This document shows positions 9,871 through 18,792 of a stretch of 64,000 nucleotides of DNA, in pieces. The notes beneath the pieces are model-generated. The model was not told where the DNA came from. It searched no databases and saw only the letters and a list, made by a program, of their open reading frames with translations. Position 1 is the first letter of the stretch; every line of letters begins with the position of its first letter. The DNA comes from Algoriphagus sp. AGSA1 (lineage in GTDB: Bacteria > Bacteroidota > Bacteroidia > Cytophagales > Cyclobacteriaceae): contig NZ_JAJUWR010000017.1 of assembly GCF_021390545.1 (NCBI RefSeq), positions 62,001 to 126,000 on the forward strand. The letters run 5' to 3'. The translations under genes were made by a program, and so were the position numbers.

Positions 9871-10253
9871 AGACTAAAATATTGATAGTAGATGATGAGC
9901 GAGACGTGGAGTTACTTTTCCGTCAGAAATTCAGAAAAGAAGTCCGAAGCGGCCGATTGGAGCTTGCGTTTGCCTTCTCAGGGGATGAGGCGCTCGAATT
10001 ATTAGGCAGCGAAAACCCTCCGGAAGTAGTTTATGTCTTTTCGGACATCAATATGCCAGGTATGACCGGACTGGAGCTATTGGGAAAAATAAAAAAGCAG
10101 TTCCCGACAATAAATGTAAGTATGATTTCTGCCTATGGAGATTCGGAAAACTTTAAAAAAGCCATGGATTCCGGAGCGAAGGAATTTTTCACCAAGCCCA
10201 TAGATTTTGATTCACTCAAAAAAGAAATCGGAGAGATAATCAACCAGCAGTAG
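9867..10253 (+). CDS. Single-domain response regulator
   Basis: 128 residues, a receiver domain only. Acidic pocket DDE at residues 9-11, phospho-acceptor Asp60 in [12 protein letters not shown], switch Ser/Ala in SAYGD and Lys in FFTKPIDF. There is no output domain, so it likely acts as a CheY-like relay. The start codon overlaps the stop of the decayed kinase upstream (ATGA), a trace of translational coupling. The next gene begins 11 bp downstream and its receiver is clearly paralogous (shared SDINMP and SAYGD motifs). Confidence 0.87.
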   Translation: MKTKILIVDDERDVELLFRQKFRKEVRSGRLELAFAFSGDEALELLGSENPPEVVYVFSDINMPGMTGLELLGKIKKQFPTINVSMISAYGDSENFKKAMDSGAKEFFTKPIDFDSLKKEIGEIINQQ

Positions 10254-10264
10254 ATCATACCACT

Positions 10265-11305
10265 ATGCATAAGATACTTGTTGTAGATGATGAGGCAGAT
10301 TTAGAAGTACTTATTACCCAGAAATTCAGGCGTAAGATCAAAACTGGGGAGTACAATTTTGTGTTTGCCCTCAATGGACGTGAAGCCTTAGAGGTACTGC
10401 TGGAGCAGCCCGATATAGACATGATCCTGAGCGATATCAATATGCCGGAAATGGACGGGCTGACACTGCTCACAAAGGTGAAAGAACAACACCCCCTGCT
10501 AAAGTCCGTGATTATATCTGCTTATGGAGATCTGGGAAATATACGCACGGCAATGAACAGAGGAGCTTTTGACTTCATCACCAAGCCGGTTGATTTTCAG
10601 GATCTGGAAATCACCATAGAAAAGACCCTTCAGCATATCAATCAGATCAAATCCACCATATCCGCCGTGCGGGAAAACAATATCCTGAAAATGTATGTGG
10701 ACGAGACTGTACTGAATTTCATGGTGGGAAAGGAATCCGAAACCTCTCTCATGGAAAATGAAACAGTCGAAGCAACTGTGGCATTTGTGGATCTCAGCGG
10801 GTTTACTAAAGTCTCTGAAAATGAAGAGCCAAATGTAGTCGTGACCTTACTCAATGAATATTTTGACCTAATGGTACGTGAGATCATCGAGCAAAAAGGA
10901 GCCGTGGACAAATTCATTGGGGATGCAGTAATGGCTGTTTTCAAGGGGTCTGACCAGGTGGAAAGAGCCCTGCGAGCCTGTATAGCTATTCGCGACAAAA
11001 TGAATGCTCTACCTAAGTTTTCCGAAAAATCCAACTTCAGTCCTAAAGTCTCTATCGGGGTGAATTCCGGAGAGATGGTATCCGGGAACATAGGTTCACA
11101 TTCACTAAAAAGGCTGGATTATACCGTGATTGGTGATGCCGTAAACGTGGCATCCAGGCTTCAAAGTATTGCCGCTCCAGGCCAGATATTGATATTGGAA
11201 AAATGTATCCAAGGAATCCAAGATATATTTACCTTCCAAAACATGGGAGAGATTGCCTTGAAAAATAAAGCCCGGCCAGTATCGGTTTTGGAAGTAGTGA
11301 AATAA
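10265..11305 (+). CDS. Response regulator with class III adenylate/guanylate cyclase output domain
   Basis: 346 residues. The receiver occupies about 1-120 with phospho-acceptor Asp57 ([11 protein letters not shown]) and conserved TKPVDF. A short helical linker follows, and from about residue 170 a class III cyclase homology domain: metal-binding Asp in [13 protein letters not shown], second metal Asp in [12 protein letters not shown], and the [14 protein letters not shown] helix with the transition-state Asn and Arg. The Lys before FIGD and the Thr in YTVIGD fit ATP preference. It probably makes cAMP in response to phosphorylation by the upstream kinase. All catalytic positions I can identify are intact. 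Which nucleotide is made is an inference. Confidence 0.87.
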   Translation: MHKILVVDDEADLEVLITQKFRRKIKTGEYNFVFALNGREALEVLLEQPDIDMILSDINMPEMDGLTLLTKVKEQHPLLKSVIISAYGDLGNIRTAMNRGAFDFITKPVDFQDLEITIEKTLQHINQIKSTISAVRENNILKMYVDETVLNFMVGKESETSLMENETVEATVAFVDLSGFTKVSENEEPNVVVTLLNEYFDLMVREIIEQKGAVDKFIGDAVMAVFKGSDQVERALRACIAIRDKMNALPKFSEKSNFSPKVSIGVNSGEMVSGNIGSHSLKRLDYTVIGDAVNVASRLQSIAAPGQILILEKCIQGIQDIFTFQNMGEIALKNKARPVSVLEVVK

Positions 11306-11350
11306 TTCTGCCAAATTGCTTCTTCCCCGAACTATCCTTTACTTGACCTC

Positions 11351-12355
11351 GTGAAAAACAAACTGGTCACGGCAGCAGCATTCATCCGTCTTCTGACTTT
11401 TCAGAAAATAATCAACTATGCGCTTTTAGCTGCCTCATTTCAGTTTTCCAGGATTCTGGGCAAGCCTATACTATGGGGCAAGCCTGCCACTCTTTCCATA
11501 GAGCCTACCACCAGCTGCAACTTGCGCTGTCCCGAATGCCCTTCCGGATTACGGGCTTTTACCCGACCCACTGGCATGCTTCAAGAGCGGCTGTACAAGA
11601 GCACCATAGATCAGGTAAAAGATCATCTCACTTGGCTTCATCTATATTTTCAAGGAGAACCTTTCCTCAACCCACGTTTTTTGGACATGGTGAGGTATGC
11701 GGATTCCAAGAATATTTTTACATCCACTTCTACCAACGGGCATTACTTGCAGGAAGCGCAAGTTGCCGAAGTCCTACAAAGTGGCCTCAAGCAACTCATC
11801 ATATCCATGGATGGGATTTCCCAGGAGATCTATGAACAATACCGTATTGGCGGAAACTTGGCAAAGGTGCAAGAAGGTATGAAACTGCTCCTGACCGAGA
11901 GGCATAAAAAACGTCAATATTTCCCTCGGGTAATCTTACAGTTCCTCGTCACAGGTCAAAATGAACATCAACTCCACAGCCTGAAAACCTGGGCTCAGGA
12001 AATAGGGGTAGATGAATTGCAGTTGAAAAGCACACAGATCTACAACTTCGAGAACGGCTCCGAGCTGATACCTTCTGATCTGGGCTACTCCCGGTATGTT
12101 CCTGTGGGGAATGGCAGGTGGGGGCTTAAAAAGAAAATGGAAAACAGGTGCTGGAGAATGTGGCAGGGGGCAGTTTCTACCTGGGACGGAAAAATCGTCC
12201 CCTGCTGCTTTGACAAGGATGCGGAGCACGTCATGGGCGAATTAAAAAACCAGTCGCTGGCATCCATCTGGTCATCTCTTCCCTATCAGGCTTTTAGAAA
12301 GCAACTGCTTAGCGATAGAGAACAAATTGAAATCTGCAGGAATTGTACGGAGTGA
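11351..12355 (+). CDS. Radical SAM/SPASM domain protein
   Basis: 334 residues starting at GTG. The radical SAM cluster motif CxxxCxxC is at Cys56, Cys60 and Cys63 (TTSCNLRCPECPSG), followed by a partial TIM barrel (YFQGEPFLNP, TSTNGHYL, ISMDGIS). The C-terminal SPASM region has further cysteines (NRCWRMW, VPCCFDKD, CRNC) and the usual GELKNQSLASIW sequence. Such proteins modify peptides or catalyse other radical chemistry. It lies 45 bp after the signalling cluster and upstream of the polysaccharide locus, with no obvious precursor peptide nearby. The substrate is unknown. Confidence 0.83.
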   Translation: MKNKLVTAAAFIRLLTFQKIINYALLAASFQFSRILGKPILWGKPATLSIEPTTSCNLRCPECPSGLRAFTRPTGMLQERLYKSTIDQVKDHLTWLHLYFQGEPFLNPRFLDMVRYADSKNIFTSTSTNGHYLQEAQVAEVLQSGLKQLIISMDGISQEIYEQYRIGGNLAKVQEGMKLLLTERHKKRQYFPRVILQFLVTGQNEHQLHSLKTWAQEIGVDELQLKSTQIYNFENGSELIPSDLGYSRYVPVGNGRWGLKKKMENRCWRMWQGAVSTWDGKIVPCCFDKDAEHVMGELKNQSLASIWSSLPYQAFRKQLLSDREQIEICRNCTE

Positions 12356-12387
12356 AAACAAGAGCGATTTTTTAAGATCTTTTTGGT

Positions 12388-12930
12388 TCAAGTCTCATGA
12401 CTTGGACCCAAATTATTGCAGTCTTCAGACTGCCTTTCAACGATCGCAGCCTTTGTCAATAACCTCTGCTTAAAACTCAATGTCAGATTATTCATAGTGG
12501 AAGCATATATCGGAATGTAAAATGCATAGCCGTCTGAAGACTGTATTGTCTCCCTGTACAAGTCCTTTGAATAAACGAGATATACTTTGTACGTCATCAA
12601 TTCCCTCCTGCTTTAGCTGGAGGCCAATACCCATCGGTAGATGTTTTCCGAATTTAGCCACCTCATACATCTTTGAATAGCTGGAACCCATAGTTGACAA
12701 TGAATTCTTTATACTCCTAAATGCTACTTCGCCCTTTACATAATTCTTTGTGGTCTCTGTGGCCAAATAACTCCTGTCAATCCCATTTTTACCATGTATT
12801 CTACCTGACTTATGGTCGAGCATCAATAGGTTTTTGGAACTATATTTGGTAAGATTAAGAAATTCATGGATTTTTAATCTCCATATTTGTTCTTGAATCA
12901 CCCGGGACTCCCTTTTCCATATGAATGACA
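12388..12930 (-). pseudogene. Possible frameshifted gene remnant (unrecognised)
   Basis: The 565 bp gap before the export gene contains a minus-strand reading frame that looks coding (for example KMYEVAKFGKHLPMGIGLQL). Near 12600 it appears to shift by one base into a second open frame (KVYLVYSKDLYRET, then GYAFYIPIYASTMNNL) that ends at 12388. I do not recognise the family. The upstream end runs into the opposite-strand export gene, so any original start is lost. The gap also has two small palindromes, at 12389-12404 (CAAGTC/GACTTG) and 12418-12433 (GCAGTCT/AGACTGC). It could equally be chance open frames in non-coding DNA. Confidence 0.3.
12841..12848 (+). promoter_or_regulatory. Candidate Bacteroidota -7 promoter element
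   Basis: TATATTTG matches the Bacteroidota sigma-A -7 consensus TAnnTTTG exactly and lies 72 bp before the ATG of the polysaccharide export gene. No TTTG at the usual -33 spacing is present, so the call rests on one box only. Confidence 0.3.
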
Positions 12931-15500
12931 CAAATCGATTCTGGTACTTTTTTGTCTTTATAGCCTGCTTGACACTCAGTATCCCGCAGTCTATAGCACA
13001 AGAAATCAACGATGCCAGCACCATTAAAGTAGATGAGCTTTCCGACAAGGAAGTACAGGACTTGTTGGATAGAGCCTATTCAGCAGGACTGACCAAGACG
13101 GAATTTATCAAAGCACTGGAGGTACAGGGAATGCCTGCCGAAGAGGTGGCAAAAATGCGCAAAAGAATCAATGAGGAAGATTCCCGTACTGGTAGGAACA
13201 CTAAATTATCAAAGCGGGATCCAAGGGAACAGTTGGATCAGAAAGAGATTTCAAGCGGTACCTTTCAGCCGGCTTTTTTCGCTTCTGGAATACCTGACCA
13301 GAATGAAATATTTGGTTCTTCTCTTTTTTATCAAGCAAACAGGCGACTGAGTTTTGAGCCCAGCCTGAACCAGGCTACTCCTAAAAGTTATATTCTTGGC
13401 TCAGGAGACCTGATTTACGTGGATATCTACGGACAGTCAGAGCAATACTATGAAGCGACTGTCAATCCCGACGGTTTTGTATTGCTGGACAACATCGGGC
13501 CCGTTAACGTAGCAGGCAAAACGATCGAGGAAGCAACAGGCATATTGAAAAACAGGATAGGTAAGTATTACACCGGACTGCTTGGAAGCAATCCCAATAC
13601 CTTTCTTCAGGTAACATTAGGTAATGTAGGCTCCATTAAAGTGAATATTCTGGGAGAAGTCCGGCTACCTGGCACTTTTACCCTAAGTGCCTTCTCTTCC
13701 GTGTTCAATGCGCTGTATGCCGCAGGTGGCCCCAGTGAAAATGGCTCCATGCGCAAGATCAAACTGGTACGGGACAACAAGCAAGTCGCAGAAATAGACG
13801 TATATGATTTATTGATCAATGGTACCGCGCAATTAGACTTGAAACTCCAGGATCAGGACGTGATTCTGGTCCCGCCCTTTGTGTCCCATGTAAAAGTGAA
13901 GGGGGAGGTGAAACGCCCGATGACATTTGAAGTACTGGAAGAAGACAATTTTTCAGATTTACTACGCTATGCCGGGGGATTTACCGACGAAGCCTTCAAA
14001 GACCGGGTGGCAATATCCAGAATCACCGGAAACCAACGGTCTGTCTCGGACGTCTATCAAAATCAATTTGACATGTTCCTCCTCAAAGGAGGCGATGAGA
14101 TCACAGTCCAACGTATTCTGGACAGGTATTCCAACCGCGTTCAGATCAAAGGAGCGGTATTCCGGGAAGGTACCTTTGCCTTGGATGAAGGGCTTACCCT
14201 CTCCAAACTGGTGAAAAACGCTGAAGGACTTCGCGGGGATGCCTATACTATCCAAGCTAGTATCTTACGCACCAGAGATGATCTCAGCACGGAAATGATC
14301 CAGGTAAATTTACGCGGTATCCTCGATGGCACTGCCCCGGACATCCCGCTTCAGCGTGAAGATGTGGTACGAATAGCGAGTATTTATGACATCAACAATG
14401 AACAATATGTGCAGATCCTGGGGGAAGTGAAGAGACCCGGAGTCTATCCATATTCCACAGAGATGAAGGTGGAGGATCTGATCATGATGGCTGGCGGATT
14501 CCAGGAATCGGCAAATTCCCAGGATATAGAAATCGCCAGAAGATTGGAAGATTCTGACCTGGGGACTCTTGCCGATATCATCCCAACTCAGGTAAATCCA
14601 GACTTGGGATATAATCCAAGCTCTCCTTCACTGATTCCTTTTGATCAGGTCATTGTCAGAAAAAGAGCCAGCTTCACCATGCAAAAGCTCACCGCAGTAG
14701 AAGGTCAGGTAAATTCCCCTGGAATATTTGCTATCCAAAGCAGCGGTGAACGGATCTCTGACTTGATCCGGCGTGCCGGAGGACTCAACCAATTCGCCTA
14801 TGCAAAAGGCGCTACACTTATCCGCAGGACTGAATTTTTCAATACGGAATCTGAGCAGCTACGCCGCCAGCGAAACCTTGAAGGCCTGCAGATGAAACTC
14901 GCCGAGGATCCCAGCAACTCTGAAGCCCAGGCAGAACTGCTTAGAAGGTTGCTTACAGATTCACCTACCGCGCTTTCTCCTGCTGAAAACCAGCTGGCAG
15001 AAAACAAAAAAGAGTCGTTGGACCAGATCGCCTCAGAGACCCCTGGATTTGCGGTCAAGCTTAAAGAAACAGAGGCAGTGGCCATCAATCTCGAAGAAAT
15101 CCTCAAAAATCCCGGCTCGGAGAATGATCTGCTATTGGAGGAAGGAGATATCCTGTCTGTTCCCAAACTACTCCAGACCGTACGGATGCGTGGAGATGTG
15201 GTGTATCCCACTACCCTTCGTCATGAGTCCGGAAGAAGCCTGAAACACTACATCAATGCTTCCGGAGGATTCCAACGTCGGGCAAACAGAAAACAAACCT
15301 ACGTAGTCTATGCCAATGGAGCAGTGAAACGCACCAAAGGGTTTTTGGGCATCAAAAATTACCCGCCTGTAGAACCCGGGGCAGAAGTGATAGTGCCTAC
15401 CAAAGGACCAAAAGTCCCGCTTAGGCTAGGAGAGATTGTGGGAATAACAACAGGATTGGCTACACTTGGACTAGTCATATCACAAATCAACTGGCAATAA
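12921..15500 (+). CDS. Polysaccharide export protein with multiple SLBB domains (Wza-like)
   Basis: 859 residues, longer than classical Wza, as is common in Bacteroidota. A signal peptide ends at about residue 26 (SIPQSIAQ). A Poly_export domain (YILGSGDLIYVDIYGQSE, TVNPDGFVLL) is followed by about five or six SLBB repeats recognisable by VKVKGEVKRP, VQIKGAVFREG, VQILGEVKRPGVYP, VEGQVNSPGIFA and VRMRGDVVYPTT motifs. The C-terminus ends in a hydrophobic helix (ATLGLVISQINWQ). It forms the outer-membrane or periplasmic channel for exopolysaccharide. The stop shares a base with the next start (TAATG), so it is translationally coupled to the Wzz gene. Confidence 0.88.
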   Translation: MNDTNRFWYFFVFIACLTLSIPQSIAQEINDASTIKVDELSDKEVQDLLDRAYSAGLTKTEFIKALEVQGMPAEEVAKMRKRINEEDSRTGRNTKLSKRDPREQLDQKEISSGTFQPAFFASGIPDQNEIFGSSLFYQANRRLSFEPSLNQATPKSYILGSGDLIYVDIYGQSEQYYEATVNPDGFVLLDNIGPVNVAGKTIEEATGILKNRIGKYYTGLLGSNPNTFLQVTLGNVGSIKVNILGEVRLPGTFTLSAFSSVFNALYAAGGPSENGSMRKIKLVRDNKQVAEIDVYDLLINGTAQLDLKLQDQDVILVPPFVSHVKVKGEVKRPMTFEVLEEDNFSDLLRYAGGFTDEAFKDRVAISRITGNQRSVSDVYQNQFDMFLLKGGDEITVQRILDRYSNRVQIKGAVFREGTFALDEGLTLSKLVKNAEGLRGDAYTIQASILRTRDDLSTEMIQVNLRGILDGTAPDIPLQREDVVRIASIYDINNEQYVQILGEVKRPGVYPYSTEMKVEDLIMMAGGFQESANSQDIEIARRLEDSDLGTLADIIPTQVNPDLGYNPSSPSLIPFDQVIVRKRASFTMQKLTAVEGQVNSPGIFAIQSSGERISDLIRRAGGLNQFAYAKGATLIRRTEFFNTESEQLRRQRNLEGLQMKLAEDPSNSEAQAELLRRLLTDSPTALSPAENQLAENKKESLDQIASETPGFAVKLKETEAVAINLEEILKNPGSENDLLLEEGDILSVPKLLQTVRMRGDVVYPTTLRHESGRSLKHYINASGGFQRRANRKQTYVVYANGAVKRTKGFLGIKNYPPVEPGAEVIVPTKGPKVPLRLGEIVGITTGLATLGLVISQINWQ

Positions 15501-16570
15501 TGGCTGGATCATCTAAGCATTTTACTGACAATCAGTTTACGATCAGGGAAGTCATACAGAACTTCTCCGGCTGGATGGCTTATTTCACCTCCAAATGGAA
15601 GGTTTTGCTGCTGGCCGGGATATTGGGGATGGCACTAGGGGCACTGGTCTCCATTTTCAAGAAACCGGTGTTCATCGCCTCCACTTCTTTTGTATTGGAA
15701 GATGGTGATTCCGGAGGAATGGGACAGATGTCAGGACTGGCTTCTCTGGTAGGCGTGAATCTGGGAGCCATGGGTGGCACGAGCGGGCTATTCCAAGGAG
15801 ACAATATCATGGAGCTTTACCGCTCGGACCGCATGCTGAGTGAAGCCTTACTAAGTCCTTTTGATGAAAACCAGCTGCTGATAGACCGCTTTATCTCTTT
15901 CGAAAAAATAGACAAAAGGTGGGCGTCTAAAGTAACTATAGAAGACATGGATTTTTCTATCCCACGGGAAAATTTCACCGTGTCCCAGGATTCGGTGGTG
16001 AAGGAGGTCGCCAAACTGATCCGCGAGAACCAGCTCTCCGTGGCCAAACCCGATCGGAAACTGACGATAATCCAGGTATCTGTACATTCCAAAGACGAGG
16101 CTTATGCAAAAGCTTTCAATGAAATCCTGGTAGAAAATGTGAATGAGTTCTACCGGGAGACCAAAACCAAAAAGACAGGAGAAAATCTCGCCATACTTCA
16201 GTCCCAGGCTGACAGCGTACGCAAAATACTGGATGAAAGCATAGGTGCCTTTGCCTCAGCTACAGATCGTGTGCCCAATGCAAACCCCCTGCTATCTTCT
16301 GCTACCATAGATACTCGAAAGCGTCAGATAGATGTGCAGGCCACAGGAGCGGTATATGAGGAAGTGGTCAAAAACCTGGAAATCGCCAAGGTCAACCACA
16401 GAAACAATTCCCCTCTGATCCAGATCATCGACTCACCAAGACTCCCGCTGGAGCGAAACGAGATCCGCCTGGTCAAAGGGATGTTCTTTGGTGGCGTGAT
16501 TCTAGGGTTGCTCACTGTGATCTGTTTGTATTTCAGACGAATATACCATCTGCATGCGCAGGAAAGCTAA
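15500..16570 (+). CDS. Chain-length determinant (Wzz/GumC-type), no kinase domain
   Basis: 356-residue inner-membrane co-polymerase. TM1 is near residues 33-52 (WKVLLLAGILGMALGALVSI) and TM2 near 325-347 (GMFFGGVILGLLTVICLYF). Between them lie a Wzz alpha/beta base and a long helical arm. The pre-TM2 proline-containing segment (DSPRLPLERNE) fits the family. No Walker motifs or tyrosine-rich tail follow, so the tyrosine-kinase half of Wzc is absent and no separate kinase is in the window. It sets modal length and links polymerisation to export with the SLBB protein it overlaps by one base. Confidence 0.85.
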   Translation: MAGSSKHFTDNQFTIREVIQNFSGWMAYFTSKWKVLLLAGILGMALGALVSIFKKPVFIASTSFVLEDGDSGGMGQMSGLASLVGVNLGAMGGTSGLFQGDNIMELYRSDRMLSEALLSPFDENQLLIDRFISFEKIDKRWASKVTIEDMDFSIPRENFTVSQDSVVKEVAKLIRENQLSVAKPDRKLTIIQVSVHSKDEAYAKAFNEILVENVNEFYRETKTKKTGENLAILQSQADSVRKILDESIGAFASATDRVPNANPLLSSATIDTRKRQIDVQATGAVYEEVVKNLEIAKVNHRNNSPLIQIIDSPRLPLERNEIRLVKGMFFGGVILGLLTVICLYFRRIYHLHAQES

Positions 16571-16583
16571 ACCATAAGCCGGT

Positions 16584-17873
16584 ATGCTAGAAAAACTGGG
16601 CCTTATTCCCATCAGCGAAATCATCAAGAATAAATCCTTACAGAATTTTATTTTTCTTGCGATTATCCAGTCCTCCAATGTGCTGATAACGATTATATCC
16701 ATGCCCCTGCTGATTCAAGGAATAGGTGTGGATCAATTTGGACTGGTCAATCTGTCCCTTTCGGTCATTGTACTGCTTAATATCATGGTGGGATTTGGCT
16801 ATAATCTGAGCGCGCCACGGGAGGTAGCTATCAACCAGCAAAATAAAGAGGAACTATCGCATGTAGTATCCAATGTATTTTCCGCAAAAATCTTGCTTGC
16901 CATCTTCGCTACTTTTCTGATTATGGTCGGAATCTTCGGGCTCGACCTTTTTAAGGAATATCAAATGATTCTGATGTACTCTGTATTGCTATTTTTCTCG
17001 GAGGCGACTTTACCGCTCTGGTTTTTCCAGGGAATGGAGAAAATGAAGCTCATCAGCATTGCCAATATCTTTTCCAAACTGCTTTTTCTGATGGGCATCG
17101 TATTGTTTATCCATAGTCCAGAGATGAGTAAGTGGGTCAATTTTATGATGGGGTTTTCGGGATTGGCGGTTAATCTATTTTTGCTGATATATATACAGAA
17201 CTTCCTGGAGATAAAATTCTATAGACCCCAGTTTACAACAATATGGACAAGCATGAAGGAGAACGTCTTATTCTTTTTCAGCAATCTTGCGAGTCATGTG
17301 TCAATTAATGGGGGCTTAATCCTTCTTAGTTTTCATGCGGCCGCAGAGACCTTAGGCATGTACAGCCTGGCTGAGCGGGTGGTGATGGTTTTACGGCTAT
17401 TCCCCTCTTTAATCGTTCAGGCGATATTCCCAAATGCCTCCAAACTTTATAAGAAAGACGAACAGTCTTTCCATCGGTTTTTGAAAGTGGTATATATACG
17501 GGTTCTTATTTGTGGGGCAATTATCGCAGCTCTGACTTATCTCGCCGCCCCTTGGATTATCCGTGTGCTATCCAGAACGGAGTTAGGAGAATCGGTCACT
17601 TACCTCCAACTTTTGTCTCCCCTTTTATTTCTTTCCTGTCTCAACATCCCTAACATCACCATGATGCTGGTAGCGGATTTGAAGCAGATCCTCTTCAAGG
17701 CAAGCTGGATGATGTGCCTATACATGATCATCGCCGCATCTATTTTGACCTATTTTTATGGAGGCGCGGGACTCTGTTACGGTATTTTATCCACAGAAAT
17801 AGTAGCCTACATCATTTGTATGCTTCTTTTGTACAAGCGAAATCCCTATCTTTTCCATGCCTTCTACTCCTGA
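16584..17873 (+). CDS. Wzx-type oligosaccharide flippase
   Basis: 429 residues, almost wholly hydrophobic with about 12 predicted membrane helices. It has the N-terminal FIFLAIIQSSNVLITIISMPLL and the PLWFFQGMEKM loop typical of the polysaccharide-transporter (PST/MOP) superfamily. It would flip undecaprenyl-linked repeat units to the periplasm. It starts 13 bp after wzz and its 3' end overlaps the next glycosyltransferase by 17 bp, so the locus is tightly packed. Confidence 0.85.
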   Translation: MLEKLGLIPISEIIKNKSLQNFIFLAIIQSSNVLITIISMPLLIQGIGVDQFGLVNLSLSVIVLLNIMVGFGYNLSAPREVAINQQNKEELSHVVSNVFSAKILLAIFATFLIMVGIFGLDLFKEYQMILMYSVLLFFSEATLPLWFFQGMEKMKLISIANIFSKLLFLMGIVLFIHSPEMSKWVNFMMGFSGLAVNLFLLIYIQNFLEIKFYRPQFTTIWTSMKENVLFFFSNLASHVSINGGLILLSFHAAAETLGMYSLAERVVMVLRLFPSLIVQAIFPNASKLYKKDEQSFHRFLKVVYIRVLICGAIIAALTYLAAPWIIRVLSRTELGESVTYLQLLSPLLFLSCLNIPNITMMLVADLKQILFKASWMMCLYMIIAASILTYFYGGAGLCYGILSTEIVAYIICMLLLYKRNPYLFHAFYS

Positions 17874-18792
17874 TCCCTCTGTCGCAATCATTCTGGTCAA
17901 TTGGAATGGGTATGCGTTTACCGCAGACTGCCTGAGATCCTTACGCAAAGTAGATTTCCAGAAATTTCAGGTTATTCTGGTTGATAATGCGTCAAAAGAC
18001 CAAGAAGGAAAAAAACTAAAGGCTGAATTTCCTGAAATAGAGCTGGTAGAGAACACTAAGAACTTGGGCTTTGCCGGAGGAAATAATGTGGGTATTAAAA
18101 CAGCCTTGGCAGCAGGGTATCCCCATGTGATGCTACTGAACAACGATACGGTAGTAGAACCTGATTTTCTCGGAATTATGCTGCAAAAATTCCGTAAAAA
18201 CCCCAACGTAGGAGTGGTACAGCCCTTGATTATCTTCCTTCATGACCGCAAAAAAATCTGGAGTGCGGGAGGAAAGTGGCAGCAGTGGTGGTGCAGGTCT
18301 ATCACACTCGGGGATAGAAAGTATATCGGGGATTTTAAAGTCCGGGACAGGGGTTTAGATTGGGCTACAGGATGCTGCATGCTGATCAGAAGAAATGCGC
18401 TTGTGGATACCGGGTTGCTCAATGAAAACTATTTTGCCTATTTTGAAGATGTGGAATGGTCCCTCCGTTTTAGGAAAAAGGGTTATGAAATTGAATTAGC
18501 CTCTGATGCAGTGATCTACCATGAGGCTGGCGCATCTTCCAAGAAGAAGCATTCCGAAGGAACACTGAGTGCCTCCGTATTTTATTACCATGTGCGGAAC
18601 CAATTTTATCTGGTAAGGGCAAAGTCCCTCGGCATTCAAATCCTCTTTGCCGCCGCTTATCATCTATCCCGTTTTATCTTGTGGATGGCGTATTTTGGAC
18701 TGAGGGGTAGATTCCAAAAGCTCAGAGCGGTAGCTCGTGGCATTCGTGACGGCTGGACCTCAACGCTACAAAATACCGAAATATGGAGTTGA
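17857..18792 (+). CDS. Glycosyltransferase family 2 (rhamnosyltransferase-like)
   Basis: 311 residues, GT-A fold. The N-terminal Rossmann-like segment (VAIILVNWNGYAFTADCLRSL), the nucleotide-binding VDNASKDQEG, the acceptor loop NLGFAGGNNVGI and the metal-binding LLNNDTVVE are all present. The GCCMLIRR and DVEWSLRFRKKGY motifs mark the rhamnosyltransferase-like GT2 group. A hydrophobic stretch near residues 265-285 may anchor it to the membrane. It overlaps the flippase by 17 bp and the polymerase-like gene by 10 bp, so it is a core gene of the repeat-unit assembly. Confidence 0.87.
   Translation: MPSTPDPSVAIILVNWNGYAFTADCLRSLRKVDFQKFQVILVDNASKDQEGKKLKAEFPEIELVENTKNLGFAGGNNVGIKTALAAGYPHVMLLNNDTVVEPDFLGIMLQKFRKNPNVGVVQPLIIFLHDRKKIWSAGGKWQQWWCRSITLGDRKYIGDFKVRDRGLDWATGCCMLIRRNALVDTGLLNENYFAYFEDVEWSLRFRKKGYEIELASDAVIYHEAGASSKKKHSEGTLSASVFYYHVRNQFYLVRAKSLGIQILFAAAYHLSRFILWMAYFGLRGRFQKLRAVARGIRDGWTSTLQNTEIWS

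Noticed and set aside
10642..11091. Minus-strand 149-codon frame
   Set aside because: Antisense to the cyclase domain; serine-rich shadow without motifs.
12488..13048. Complete 186-codon minus-strand gene overlapping the export gene start
   Set aside because: Its first third is antisense to the signal peptide of the SLBB export protein and cannot be a real N-terminus; only the intergenic part is kept, as a doubtful remnant.
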